Positions 1 to 10,812 of a stretch of 64,000 nucleotides of DNA are shown one piece after another. The DNA lies in NCBI GenBank assembly GCA_963843535.1, contig CAWJKU010000004.1, positions 992,001 through 1,056,000 of the forward strand, in the 5' to 3' direction. The DNA is from CAVUNY01 sp963843535 (lineage in GTDB: Bacteria; Chloroflexota; Anaerolineae; Anaerolineales; Anaerolineaceae). The notes under the pieces are model-generated. The model searched no databases. It saw only the letters and a list, made by a program, of their open reading frames with translations, and was not told the origin of the DNA. Both the position numbers and the translations under genes were made by a program. The first letter of the stretch is position 1; the number at the start of each line of letters is the position of its first letter.

Positions 1-356
1 CTTTACTGCAACAGGCAATTTATAACCTGGTTGAAAATGCGATAAAATATACACCGACGAATGGGAAGGTGCGGGTAAAACTAAAACCGCAGACCAATAA
101 CCTGGTCATCGAGGTTCAGGATACCGGCATTGGAATTGCGCCGCTGGATTTGCCCCGTTTATTTGAAAGGTTTTACCGCAGCTCGCGCCGCGAGGCGATC
201 AACCAGCGGGGGACAGGTTTGGGATTGGCGATTGTCAAGTCGATCGCGGAAAGACACCACGGGAAGGTGACTGTGGACAGCACCCTTGGTAAAGGAAGTG
301 TTTTCTTTCTGGAGTTTCCATATAAAACCCAGAAGGGGGAAAACTCTAAGGTTTAA
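1..356 (+). CDS. Sensor histidine kinase, C-terminal fragment
   Basis: The window opens inside this gene, with the reading frame running from base 3. What remains is the GHKL ATP-binding domain of a two-component sensor kinase. An N-box (NLVENAIKYTP) is encoded at about 30-62, a G1 box (DTGIGI) near 120-138, an F-box region (RLFERFYR) near 156-178, and a G2 box (GTGLGLAI) near 210-235. The order and spacing are those of PhoR/WalK-type membrane kinases, but the sensor part and any response regulator lie outside the window. The stop is followed by a likely rpoC promoter, so this gene ends a separate transcript. The GTG at 69 is internal to the domain and is not the real start. Confidence 0.93.
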   Translation, partial: LLQQAIYNLVENAIKYTPTNGKVRVKLKPQTNNLVIEVQDTGIGIAPLDLPRLFERFYRSSRREAINQRGTGLGLAIVKSIAERHHGKVTVDSTLGKGSVFFLEFPYKTQKGENSKV

Positions 357-378
357 TTAACCATTTGCTTCTGATTTG

Positions 379-387
379 TGATATAAT
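379..387 (+). promoter_or_regulatory. Extended -10 promoter for rpoC
   Basis: TGA-TATAAT forms an extended -10 (TGn at 379-381, hexamer 382-387), which can work with a poor -35; only weak -35 candidates lie upstream. It sits about 118 bases before the rpoC GTG, so the mRNA would have a leader of roughly 110 nt. Its presence suggests that rpoC is transcribed on its own rather than from an upstream rpoB. Confidence 0.5.
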
Positions 388-504
388 TTCAGTTTGCATG
401 TATATCCGAGAAATACTTTTATCTCTATAGTAAGCGCTTGAGATGATTCCCTCCGGCGCTTCGTTCGGTTAAATCCGCGGGGTCACAGTTCAGGAGGCAG
501 CTTA

Positions 505-3500
505 GTGGAAACAAAAGGTTTAGTCGCATTACGGATTAGCCTTGCTTCACCAGATACTATTCGTAGCTGGTCATATGGTGAAGTATTGAAGCCGGAAACA
601 ATCAACTATCGGCGGCTGCGGCCAGAAAAAGATGGGTTGTTCTGCGAGGCAATTTTTGGTCCTACTCGCGATTGGCAATGTTATTGCGGGAAATATAAGA
701 ACCCGCGCTATAAGGGCATTGTTTGCGATAAATGCGGTGTTGAAGTCACCCGTTCTTCTGTTCGGCGCGAACGAATGGGGCATATTGATCTGGCGACCCC
801 GGTTGCGCATATCTGGTATACGCGCCGCATCCCGTCTTATTTGGGATTGCTGCTGGATATATCCCGACGCAATCTGGATCGGGTGCTGTATTTTGCCCAA
901 TATATCGTCACCTATGTGGATGAAGATGCTCGCCAGAAGGCCTTGAAACGGCTGGAAGACGAGATTAACGTCTCTGAACGCGAACAGGCCGGCCAGATCA
1001 ACACCAAGATTCTGGAAGTCAAGCAAGGGCGCGACCGCAAGCTGGCCGAGCTTAACCAGCGCAAAACCGATCTCGAAAATCGAGCTGACGAACAGATTGC
1101 GCTGCAGCTTGAACCGGTAATCCAGGAAGGACAGCGCCTCGAGCGCTCCCTGCAGGAAAAAGTTAACAGCATTACCCACAATCCTGTCGCCTTTGAGGCT
1201 GCCAACCTGATCGTAGCGCAGCAAGGTGAAACGATCACTTCAGGCCATATTTCCAAAGTGCAGAAAATTGTAAAAGAGCGCCTGGAAGAAATCGAGACCG
1301 AGGCGAAAGCGCAGTTGGTGCGCGATCTTGAGCAGATCAAGATGCAGATGCAGACTTTCCGCGCCGAAGCCGAAGAGCAGATGGAATCGCTGCGCAACCA
1401 GCTGGAAGACCAGTCGACGGTTTCGCAGAACCAGAATGCCCACCTGCGCGACGAATTGATGGAACTGCGCCCCTTCTCCTTCCTGAGCGAGAGCCGCTAC
1501 CGCGAGCTGAAAAGCCGCTGGGGGCAGGTTTTCCGCGCGGATATGGGCGCTGAAGCCTTTTATGACATTCTACGCCGCCTGGACCTGGACAAGCTTTCCG
1601 AAGAGCTGTGGGTTGAGGTGCGCACCTCGAAGAGCAAGCAGAAGCGCAAGAAGGCCACCACCCGCCTGAAGGTGATCGAGAATTTCCACCGTTCCGGGCA
1701 ACCGTCCCGAGTGGATGATCCTGACCGTTCTGCCGGTTATTCCGCCCGATCTGCGCCCCATGGTGCAGCTGGATGGCGGACGCTTTGCCACATCGGACCT
1801 GAACGATCTGTACCGCCGGGTGATCAACCGCAATAACCGCCTCAAGCGGCTGCTCGAGCTTGGCGCACCGGACGTGATCGTGCGCAATGAAAAACGCATG
1901 CTCCAGGAAGCAGTGGACAGCCTGATCGACAATTCCCAGCGCGGCAAGGCGCTTTCGCGCCGCGGCCGGCGCGAGCTGAAGTCGCTGAGCGATATGCTCA
2001 AAGGCAAGAAAGGCCGCTTCCGCCGCAACCTGCTGGGCAAGCGCGTCGATTATTCAGGCCGCTCGGTGATTGTGGTTGGTCCGACCCTCAAGCTATACCA
2101 GTGCGGTTTGCCAAAGGCGATGGCGCTGGAGCTCTTCCGCCCGTTTGTGATTGCTCGCTTGGTCAGCCACAATTACGCGGCCAATGTGAAAGGCGCGCGG
2201 CGCTTTATCGAACGCAACCGGCCAGAGGTTTGGGAAGTGTTGGAAGAGGTGATCAAAGATCGCCCGGTCTGCTCAACCGCGCTCCCACGCTGCACCGCCT
2301 GGGCATTCAAGCCTTTGAGCCTGTTTTGATCGAAGGCAGCGCGATCCAGCTTCACCCGCTGGTGACCACCGCCTTTAACGCGGACTTCGATGGCGACCAG
2401 ATGGCCGTGCACGTGCCGCTGTCTGAGAAGGCGGTCTGGGAAGCGCGCAACCTGATGCTTTCATCCAAAAACCTGCTCAAGCCAGCAGACGGCGAGCCGA
2501 TCATCAGCCCTTCCAAGGATATGGTTCTAGGCGTTTACTATCTGACGATGCTGGATGTCCGCGATCATAAAGGTGACGGCCGCATATTTTCCACGATGGA
2601 TGAAGTGAACTTGCCTACGCGATGGACGAAGTGGAAGTTCACACCAAAATCAAAGTCAACGCCACGTACCTGGTATGACGAAAAAGATAACCGGCTGGTA
2701 GAACCGAAGACGGGCATGCTGGAAACGACCGTGGGGCGAGTGCTCTTCAACTACATCCTGCCGCCGGAGACCCAATTTGTGAACCTGGTGTTGGACAAGG
2801 GCGGCGTGAAAGACCTGATTGCCGATGTCTACGAAATCTGCGGTCAAGAAGTGACCACCGAAGTCGCGGATGCGATTAAAGATATTGGTTTTGAGTATGC
2901 GATGCGTCCGGATCGACGATCGCGGTTTCGGATATCACCATTCCGCCGGAAAAGGCAGAAATCCTGGCCAAAAGCCAGCAGGATGTGGAAAATGTCAGCC
3001 GCGCTTTCCGCCGCGGCCTGCTCACCGAACAAGAACGCAATGAACGCGTGATTGATATCTGGCAGCAGACCACCAAAGTTGTGGCGGAAGCTGTGCGCAA
3101 ATCGATGGATCCCAACGGCAACCTGTCGGTGATGGCCCAATCCGGGGCTACCAAAGGCGGTTTCGGTCCTATTGCGCAGCTGGCCGGTATGCGCGGCCTG
3201 ATGGCCGACCCTGCCGGGCGCATTATCCGCCTGCCGATCCAATCCAACTTCCGCGAAGGCCTGACCGCGTTGGAATACTTCATCTCCACCCACGGCGCTC
3301 GCAAAGGCCTGGCGGATACCGCTCTGCGTACTGCGGATGCCGGTTACCTGACCCGCCGCCTGGTGGATATTGCCCAGGATATCATCATCAACGAAGATGA
3401 TTGCGGCACCGAGGATGGCCTCTGGCTGCGCAAATCGGATGATGTCGCCGGACAAGCGTTTGGCACGCGCCTGTACGGGCGCCTGGTCGCCCAGCGTATT

Positions 3501-4728
3501 GTCGATCCGCTGACCGGTGAAGTCCTGGCCGAACGCGACGAGATGCTCGACCATGTGCGCGTGCGCAAAATTGTGGACGCGAAAGTAGACTCGGTCAAAG
3601 TGCGCTCGCCGATGACCTGCGAATTGGTCCACGGAATTTGCGCCAAATGCTACGGCATGGACCTTGGACGCGGAAAGATGGTCGAGCAGGGTTCCGCGGT
3701 GGGTATCGTGGCTGCCCAATCGATTGGCGAACCCGGCACCCAATTGACCCTGCGCACCTTCCATACCGGTGGTGTTGCATCAGGCAGTGACATCACGACC
3801 GGTCTGCCCCGCGTGGAGGAGCTTTTTGAAGCGCGCCGCGCCCCGAAAGGCGAAGCCGTCATCACCCGCATCTCGGGTGTCGCCAAGGTGCTGCAGTCTG
3901 AGCGCGGCATCGAGCAGCGCGTGGTGCGGGTCGAGCACAGCGAAATGGTCAGCGATGAGTACGATGTACCTGAAAGCTGGGTCCTGGTGGCCGCAGATGA
4001 AGGCACAGTCTCGCTTGGCGATCCGATCGCCACACACGGCGAGGCATCTATCACTGCCCAGCATACCGGACGGGTGCGGGTTGAAGGCCGCAAAGTGATC
4101 GTGTCTTACGAACAGCGCGAAAGTGAAGAATACGATATTCCGAGCACGTCGCGCCTGCTGATCAAAGATGGGCAGCATGTCGAAGCCGGTGAGGCGCTGA
4201 CCGAAGGTTCGCTGAATCCGCACACCATTTTGAAGATCAAGGGCCGCGATGCTTGCGAAATGTACCTGCTGACCGAGATCCAAAAGGTGTACCGCGCGCA
4301 GGGCCAGAACATCAACGACAAGCACTTCGAGGTGATCATTCGCAAGATGTTGGGTAAAGTGCAGGTGCTGCGCCCGGGCGACTCACCCTACCTGCCTATG
4401 GACCTGGTCGGACCGCCTGGAGATCCGCAAGATCAACGACCGCATGATGCCAGAAGGCAAGCAGGCTGCCAAGTACACCGAGATACTGCTGGGCGTCACC
4501 AAGGCCTCCTTGAGCACGGATTCGTTCCTTTCGGCTTCGTCCTTCCAGCATACCATCAAGGTGCTGGCAGGCGCGGCAATCGCCTCCAGCGAGGACCCAC
4601 TGTTTGGCTTGAAGGAAAACGTGATCATCGGCAAGCTCATCCCAGCCGGGACGGGCTTTGTGGCGGGCCGGTTCGACAGCATCAAAGAGGGCATCCCCTC
4701 GGCGGTCGCCACCTTACCAGAGGAGTAG
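505..4728 (+). CDS. rpoC: RNA polymerase subunit beta' (frame broken six times)
   Basis: Largest catalytic subunit of RNA polymerase. The GTG start follows a strong AGGAGG at 492-497. Visible features: N-terminal zinc-binding motif (CYCGKYK ... CDKCGVEV), the RPEWMILTVLPVIPPDLRP segment, the GRFRRNLLGKRVDYSGRSV region, the metal-binding NADFDGD around 2376-2396, the bridge-helix/trigger-loop segment (GARKGLADTALRTADAGYLT), and the second zinc site (CELVHGICAKCYG). Between the first zinc site and the conserved core lies a Glu/Lys/Arg/Gln-rich coiled-coil insert of about 175 residues that E. coli lacks. Frame breaks: extra G at 1696-1698; missing C near 2269; missing C near 2610 compensated near 2671-2676; missing base near 2905-2908; extra G at 4410-4411. 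Repaired length is about 1,407 residues. An essential gene would not decay this way, so these are most likely sequence errors. Confidence 0.95.
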
Positions 4729-4749
4729 AATTCCGTTTTGCACCTGTTT

Positions 4750-4790
4750 ACCCTCTCCTCTTCTCTTATTGAGAAGGGGAGAGGGTTTTG
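4750..4790 (+). terminator. Rho-independent terminator after rpoC
   Basis: A 16-bp stem (4750-4765 with 4771-4786, one G-U pair) closes a 5-nt loop and runs into TTTTG. It lies 21 bases past the rpoC stop and ends that transcript before the topoisomerase promoter. Confidence 0.9.
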
Positions 4791-4837
4791 TTAATAATGA
4801 TTTGCGATTAAAATTAAATCCAGTTAAAAAACATCGG

Positions 4838-4866
4838 TTGACGAAACCAGAATTTAACCGTAAGAT
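4838..4866 (+). promoter_or_regulatory. Sigma-70-type promoter of the topoisomerase A gene
   Basis: TTGACG (4838-4843), a 17-bp spacer and TAAGAT (4861-4866) closely match the housekeeping consensus. The start codon is at 4907, with GGAG at 4894-4897 as ribosome site. The leader would be about 35 nt. Confidence 0.75.
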
Positions 4867-4906
4867 TGGGGAGGATTGATCGAATGTTCTATATGGAGAA
4901 AATTGC

Positions 4907-7900
4907 ATGGAGTTAGGGCTGATTCGCAAGGTTGATATCGATACCGAAATGCAGCAGTCTTACCTGGACTATGCCATGAGCGTGATTGTCGCGCGCGCGC
5001 TGCCGGATGCGCGCGACGGGCTGAAACCGGTCCAGCGACGGGTTTTATTCGCGATGTACGACATGGGGATACGTCCTGATTCGTCCTATAAAAAATCAGC
5101 CAGAATTGTCGGTGAAGTGTTGGGCAAATACCATCCTCACGGCGATGTGGCGGTCTACGAATCGATGGCCCGCCTGGCGCAGGATTTTACCATGCGCTAC
5201 GACCTGGTGGATGGTCAGGGCAATTTTGGCTCCGTGGACGGGGATCCACCGGCTGCGATGCGCTATACCGAAGCCCGGCTGAGCGCATTTGCCATGGAGA
5301 TGCTGGCGCAGATCGATCGAGATACGGTCAACTTTACCCCAAATTTTGACGGCACGCTGTCTGAGCCGCTTGTGCTGCCGGCAGCGGCGCCAAATTTATT
5401 GGTCAACGGCGCCAGCGGCATCGCGGTTGGCATGGCGACCAGCATCCCTCCGCACAACCTGGGCGAAGTAGTGGATGCGCTGGTTTTGATGCTGCATGAA
5501 TGGGACCGCCTGGATGATATTTCGATCTCAGACCTGATGCGTTTTGTCCAGGGGCCGGATTTTCCGACCGGCGGGATCATCCTGCAAGAAAACGGGCAGA
5601 ATGAGCTGCTGCAGGCATACGCCTCGGGCAGGGGGCGGGTCATGGTGCGCGGCAGGGTACAGAAAGAAGATATGGAACGCGGCAAGAGCCGCCTGATCAT
5701 TTCCGAGCTGCCCTATCAGGTCAATAAGTCCGCGCTGATCGAGCGCATCGCTGAATTGGTGCGCGAAAATATACTGGAAGGGATCGCTGACCTGCGCGAT
5801 GAATCAGACCGCCAGGGGATGCGCATCGTGATCGAGCTGAAGGCGGGCATCGAAGCCGAACCCGTGCTGTTGAAGCTCTACCAGCGCACGCCGCTCGAAT
5901 CAACCATTGGCATCTCTCTGCTGGCCCTGGTGGATGGCGAGCCGCGCTTGCTCTCCTTGAAACAGGCGCTGCGAGTGTACCTGGAACATCGCCTGGTAGT
6001 GATCAAGCGCAGGTCCGAATATGATCTGGCGAAAGCCAGGGCGCGGGCGCATATTCTGGAAGGCTTGCGTATCGCGTTAGCCAACCTGGATGAAATCATC
6101 GCATTAATTAAGGCTGCTCCCGACGTAGAACAGGCCACGCGAACGTCTGATCAAGCGTTTTAAGCTCTCTGATCTGCAGGCCCAGGCGATCCTGGATATG
6201 CAGCTGCGCCGCCTGGCTTCGCTGGAACGGAAGAAGATTGAGACCGAATATAAAGAGCTGCAGGCTTTAATCAAAGACCTGGAGACTTTGTTAAAATCTC
6301 CGACCAAAATGCGCCAGGCAGTGGAGACCGAGCTGCTGGCAATTAAGGAAAAATACAATGATAAGCGGCGCACGCGCATCGTCGTATTGAAAGAAGGCGA
6401 GTCAGCCAAAGACCTGCTTACCACCAACGATATGACCCCGGCTCAAAATGTGTGGATCGGGATTATGGAAGACGGGATCATCGGCCGGGCCCATGAAGAT
6501 GCTCTGCCGCGGTTGAGCGGGCGCGCCGCTCCGCGCTGGCTGCTGCGCGCGACCACCCACCATACCCTGTATCTGGCGGTGGAAGATGGAAGAGCCGCAG
6601 CCGTATCCGTCGAAGCGATTCCCGACGTCGAGAAATTCTCTGACGGCGTCCCGCTGAACAAAGTATCCCCATTTGAGCAAAATGAGCCGCTGGCAGCGGC
6701 AGTCACACTGCCGGCTGCTGGTGAGATTGAGGGTGAAGTCTTTATGATGACGGTGACCCGCATGGGGATGGTTAAAAAATCGCCCGTCGAAGAGCTTCCT
6801 GGTCCTTCTACCCAGCGGTTTGTGCTGGCCAAAACCAATCCCGGCGATTCTCTGGGATGGGTTTTTCTGACCGGCGGCAATGCCGCGGTCCTGCTGGTCA
6901 CCGCCCAGGGGATGTCTATCCGTTTTTCTGAACAGGATGTGCGTCCGATGGGCCTGGTGGCAGCCGGCGTCAATGGAATAAAGCTTGGATCAGCCGACCA
7001 GGTGGTTGGGGCAGCTCAGCTGTTGGATGGATTAGAGATGCTGGCCCTGGCGGCGAACGGTAAAGCCTGGCGTGTGGCTGCCAAAGACTTTCCGGTGCAG
7101 GGTCGCTACGGACAGGGCGTGCAATTATGCAAGCTGGAATCGGGTTTAAAGCTTGCCGGAATACTGGTTGGTAAGCGCACGCAAAACGGCCTGGTCCATT
7201 TTCGCCAGGCAGCGGCGAAATCGATCCGCGTGGATGAAATTCAATTGGGTAAACGCGGCCGAATGGGACAGGATCTCATCCCGGTAAAAGCCGGTGATGG
7301 GGTGGTGGATGTTACCCCGGTTCAAGATGGGTTGGCTTTCTGGAAAAAATCAGCAGCTACGGCCAGAAAAAGGGACTCTGACGATGGCTCAGACGCAGAT
7401 GATGGGACAGTGCTGCAGATCGTCGAAGAAAATCAGCTGCAGGTGGCTTTGCCCGGACTTGAGACCGCGGTCATTGAGGAAGTGAAACCGGAAAAATCAT
7501 CAAAACATGTCCTCGAACCGGTTCGACAGGCAGTTAAGGCCGATAAAAAGCCCGCCGGACGCAAAGCAGGCAGCGCAGTATCCCGTGGAAAGGAAAAACT
7601 TGCCTCAATCGCGCCGCTTCTTCAGCCGATCATCTCACCCGAGAAGCCGGGTGAAACAGGAAAGCCTGCGCGGCGAAGGGTGAAAGAGGCCCTCCAACCA
7701 TCAAAGCTGCTTCCTGGCAAAAAAACTGCGCCGGTCAGCAAGGAAAAGACAGTTGCGCCGGCGGAGAAGAAGATCGCGAAGACCGCCGCGCGGGCTGAAA
7801 AGGTTCCGGCAGCAGCAAAAAAGACTGAATCCAGGGCCAAATCACCCGACAGGATAAAGATAGCAAAGGAACAAAAATTGCCTGTACAGGCCGCGGAAAT

Positions 7901-8351
7901 TATACCCGGCAAAAAACGAAAACCGCAGCCCGGGGTGAACATCCAGCTGGAAAAGAACGAGATACGGTTGAAATCACCTGCCGCTTCGAAAGCTGCAGCC
8001 GAATCAAAACCGTCTGTGCCTGCTCCCGCTGTTGAAACGAAGCCTGGCAAAAAACAGAAATCGCAGCCTGCCGCGGCAAAACAACCGGAAGGCAGGACTG
8101 CTAAATCTTCAACAGGTAAAACGCCGGCAAATAAAGGCCAGGTTGGAAAAAAAGAAATCAAGCAAGCAACAGTGACAAGCAAAACGCCGCCAAAAACCCC
8201 TGCCCGGCGCTCGTCCGGTAAAACTTCGCCAACGAGCAGCGCTTCACAAACTGATGCGCACGGCTGGGAGCAGATTGAGATCCCGCCGGTTATCTCCTCC
8301 GAGCAGCTAAAACGGCCCGGGGCGAAAAAAACCACTCGAAAGCAGAAATAA
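4907..8351 (+). CDS. gyrA: DNA gyrase/topoisomerase IV subunit A with long basic tail (one frameshift)
   Basis: ATP-dependent type IIA topoisomerase, the subunit that cuts and rejoins DNA. The N-terminus (SYLDYAMSVIVARALPDARDG) and the active-site Tyr at residue 120 in AMRYTEARL are canonical. A winged-helix/tower core is followed by the six-bladed C-terminal beta-pinwheel. No exact QRRGGKG GyrA box is present; the nearest matches are GRYGQG and GKRGRMGQ, so the gyrase versus topo IV (parC) assignment is open. One extra C at about 6135 breaks the frame; repaired, the protein is about 1,147 residues, far above the usual 800-850. The excess is a low-complexity Lys/Ala/Pro/Ser-rich tail encoded from about 7344 to the stop, resembling histone H1-like DNA-binding tails. 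The gene has its own promoter and ribosome site. Confidence 0.9.
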
Positions 8352-8364
8352 TCTCGAGTCGTAT

Positions 8365-8405
8365 AAGAGCTGTACACTGCCAGAGCCTGGCAGTGTACAG
8401 CTCTT
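8365..8405. terminator. Perfect 19-bp hairpin between convergent genes
   Basis: A flawless 19-bp inverted repeat (8365-8383 with 8387-8405) has a 3-nt AGC loop. It lies between the ends of the topoisomerase gene and the HD hydrolase gene, where one structure could stop transcription from both sides. Neither flank has a T-tract, so termination by the classic intrinsic mechanism is uncertain. Confidence 0.65.
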
Positions 8406-8423
8406 GCGATAAAGGTAGGACAG

Positions 8424-8999
8424 CTAAACCGGGAGCGTCAGGTTCCCTTCCAGGCCCAGCTGAGGGGCGATGCTGCGCATGGCAAGGATCACATTGTCAA
8501 CATGGGTCCACAGCTCGACGCCGAATTCTACCGCCGAACGCGCAATTTCGTCGCGGTTAGCGCCTGCGGCAAAGGCTTTATCCTTCCATTTCTTTTTTAC
8601 CGATGACGACGTCAGATCGTACAGAGAACGCGAGGGACGCACCAGGGCAACCGCGGTCACCAGGCCGGTCACCTCGTCGCAGGCATAAAGCGCTTTTTGC
8701 ATCGGGGTCACGCGCGGCACGCCGGTATGGTCGGCATGACTCATAATTGCCTGGATGATTTCCTCCGGAACGCCGCGTTGGCGGAGTATGGGCGCCCCTG
8801 ACTGCGGGTGGTTTTCCAAAGTAGGATGGATTTCCCAATCAAAATCGTGCAGCAGGCCGGTCAATCCCCACAATTCGATATCTTCACCCAGACTTTGCGC
8901 ATAAAAACGCATGGCTGCTTCAACCGAAAACATGTGATTGGCCAAATTAGGGTTCTTAATAAATTCGTTGACAATCGCCAAGGCTTCAGACCTATCCAT
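8424..8999 (-). CDS. HD-domain hydrolase
   Basis: A 191-residue protein of the HD/HDIG-type metal-dependent phosphohydrolase superfamily. The N-terminal His (NHMFSVEAAM), the HD pair in LLHDFDWE, a later His in MSHAD and a distal Asp in ACDEVTG follow the usual metal-ligand order. Relatives of this compact form are often annotated only as HDIG-domain proteins acting on nucleotides or phosphomonoesters; the substrate cannot be read from the sequence. It is the last gene of a minus-strand run and overlaps the preceding SanA-like gene by 8 bases, which suggests translational coupling. Confidence 0.85.
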   Translation of the reverse strand: MDRSEALAIVNEFIKNPNLANHMFSVEAAMRFYAQSLGEDIELWGLTGLLHDFDWEIHPTLENHPQSGAPILRQRGVPEEIIQAIMSHADHTGVPRVTPMQKALYACDEVTGLVTAVALVRPSRSLYDLTSSSVKKKWKDKAFAAGANRDEIARSAVEFGVELWTHVDNVILAMRSIAPQLGLEGNLTLPV

Positions 9000-9705
9000 G
9001 ATCTTCTCCAGTAATTTCTATATTGCTAAAAATGGGCTCAGGATCTCCCAAAACTGGCAGGGGATGCGCGATCCACACGTCCCATAAGGCGACCACACCG
9101 GCTGGAATTTCACGCATATTTGCACCCGTGACATATTTTCGCCGGTCAGCAATGACTCCTTCGGCGGGAAGCCCTAAGGAATTGCAGGTAAACACAGCTC
9201 GCGGCAGGTGGAATGCCTGGGTCACGAGCACCGCATCCGTGAGACCGAATATCGCTTTTGCGCGGTAACAGGTATCATAAGTGCGCCGGCCGGCATAATC
9301 CAGGACGATGTCTTCTCGAGGTACGCCCAGGTCCAAAGCATAATTTAACATTGCCCCTGGTTCGTTGTAATCAAGAAAACGATTGTCACCGCTCATCAAG
9401 ATCTTTTTTACTTTTCCAGAGAAGTACAGATCCGCAGCGGTTGCGACCCGATCACGCAAGACAGGACTGGGAGTGCCGTCCCACTGCAATCCCGCACCAA
9501 ATACAATGGCAACCCGCCTGGTAGGCGCCTGAGCAGCCGGGAAAATCCTCGGGCTGGCATACAGGTTGATGATGACCCAGGGTATGCCCAGGATAAGGAC
9601 AGCCGCCAGGATCACATAAACGGGCATACGAACCAGTCCGTGCAACGACCTTGAAAATGAATTTCTGGGTAATCCTTTTGAATTGTTATTTTTTGGTGTA
9701 AACAA
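8992..9705 (-). CDS. SanA/YdcF-like DUF218 membrane protein
   Basis: A 237-residue protein with one N-terminal membrane helix (about residues 27-50) and an extracytoplasmic DUF218 domain. Family motifs seen are VFGAGLQWDGTPS, LRDRVATAADLY, LMSGDN, EPGAML and VTQAFHLPRA. SanA/ElyC/YdcF proteins contribute to envelope barrier function or undecaprenyl-phosphate carrier metabolism, but no specific reaction can be assigned. The start is a TTG 12 bases after the PhnD-like gene with a weak GGATGG ribosome site; the ATG at residue 27 (9627) is a possible alternative. Confidence 0.85.
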   Translation of the reverse strand: MFTPKNNNSKGLPRNSFSRSLHGLVRMPVYVILAAVLILGIPWVIINLYASPRIFPAAQAPTRRVAIVFGAGLQWDGTPSPVLRDRVATAADLYFSGKVKKILMSGDNRFLDYNEPGAMLNYALDLGVPREDIVLDYAGRRTYDTCYRAKAIFGLTDAVLVTQAFHLPRAVFTCNSLGLPAEGVIADRRKYVTGANMREIPAGVVALWDVWIAHPLPVLGDPEPIFSNIEITGEDHG

Positions 9706-9717
9706 TATTCAACCATC

Positions 9718-10764
9718 CTACTTTCCCAACAGTGTATCAAGATTTACCTCGGAAAGCTTCAAATATTTTCGCAGCGGGTCGTATAGCGTATCGTCCGCAG
9801 GTTGAAGATCAGAAATTTCGTAATCATTGGCGTTGGAAAACAGCTGTTTTTGGTCTTTAACCAGGTTCTGCAAGGCAAAACTCAGGTCGTCACGCATTTC
9901 CTTCGGCACACTGGTGTGGAATGAGATATTTAAATTGGGAATGATGGGATCGATCTGATAAATGATCACCACCCGATTCATCACATCGGTAAGGTCCTGG
10001 GTTATGGCAGATGCGGTGCGCGGATCCCCGGTCGTGGCGAAGGTGATGCCAAAATCGCAGATACCATTCACATAAAGCGCGCGAACGACGGAGGTATGGC
10101 TCAGGGTGATGACACCATCCTTGATTTTGACGCCTTGCTCCGCCAGCAATCCAAGCGGCACTACATATCCTGAAGCGGAAGTTGGCTCGACCCAACAAGG
10201 GCGTTTATTCTCAAACTGCTTGAGCGCGATTGCCGCATTGGTCGTATTCAGATTTTTGGCAGGGTCAAAATAAATTGTGAAATTGCTGGTGACGTTCGCC
10301 AGGAATTGGCCGCCGTACTGGTAAACGCCAAAGTGATTGGTCACAAAGGCCGGTCGAACCAGCCCTCTTTCTTGCGCCCAGAGATAGGTGAACGGCTGCA
10401 GAAAGACGATATGGACTTTGCCGGCCCGTAAATCAGAGATTAAATCGGCGTATTTCGCATAGGTTTTGGATTGCATTTTGAAATTGGTGATCCGCGCCAA
10501 TATTTGGGCTAATTCTTCGGCCGCTGCGCTGGCTTTGGGGTTATTGCTCTCAGATACGATACCCAGGATCAGCGGATTTTCGCTGGATGCCAGGGGGTAG
10601 GGGGTGGGGGTTCGAGTGGGGAAAGGGCTGGGCGATATGATGGGGGTGATCGTTGGGGTGGGGGTTGGCGTTTCCGTTGCACGCCCGCATGCCCCCAGCA
10701 AGAATGCCAGAGAAAAAAAGAGCAGGCGCGCCGACCAGGTGTGCAGTGATCGATGTCTAAGCAT
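9718..10764 (-). CDS. PhnD-like phosphate/phosphonate-binding lipoprotein
   Basis: A 348-residue solute-binding protein of the PhnD/TauA-like family. The N-terminus is a lipoprotein signal with lipobox LLGAC and a Thr/Pro-rich linker typical of Chloroflexota surface proteins. The core motifs (LILGIVSES, YADLISDLRAGKVHIVFLQP, WVEPTSASGYVVPLGLL) match periplasmic binding proteins that capture phosphonate, phosphite or related oxyanions. No ABC permease or ATPase gene is adjacent, so it is either an orphan binding protein or a sensor. It sits between lplA (48-base gap) and the SanA-like gene (12-base gap). A TACAAT box lies 9 nt before the ATG, which could give a very short leader. Confidence 0.85.
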   Translation of the reverse strand: MLRHRSLHTWSARLLFFSLAFLLGACGRATETPTPTPTITPIISPSPFPTRTPTPYPLASSENPLILGIVSESNNPKASAAAEELAQILARITNFKMQSKTYAKYADLISDLRAGKVHIVFLQPFTYLWAQERGLVRPAFVTNHFGVYQYGGQFLANVTSNFTIYFDPAKNLNTTNAAIALKQFENKRPCWVEPTSASGYVVPLGLLAEQGVKIKDGVITLSHTSVVRALYVNGICDFGITFATTGDPRTASAITQDLTDVMNRVVIIYQIDPIIPNLNISFHTSVPKEMRDDLSFALQNLVKDQKQLFSNANDYEISDLQPADDTLYDPLRKYLKLSEVNLDTLLGK

Positions 10765-10812
10765 ACGGGGAAGATTGTACCCTTGGAAAGATACCTTGAT
10801 TATAACCGGAGT

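Noticed and set aside
571..1443. Open frames on the minus strand of rpoC
   Set aside because: Shadow frames of the coiled-coil coding region; no start signals or family motifs.
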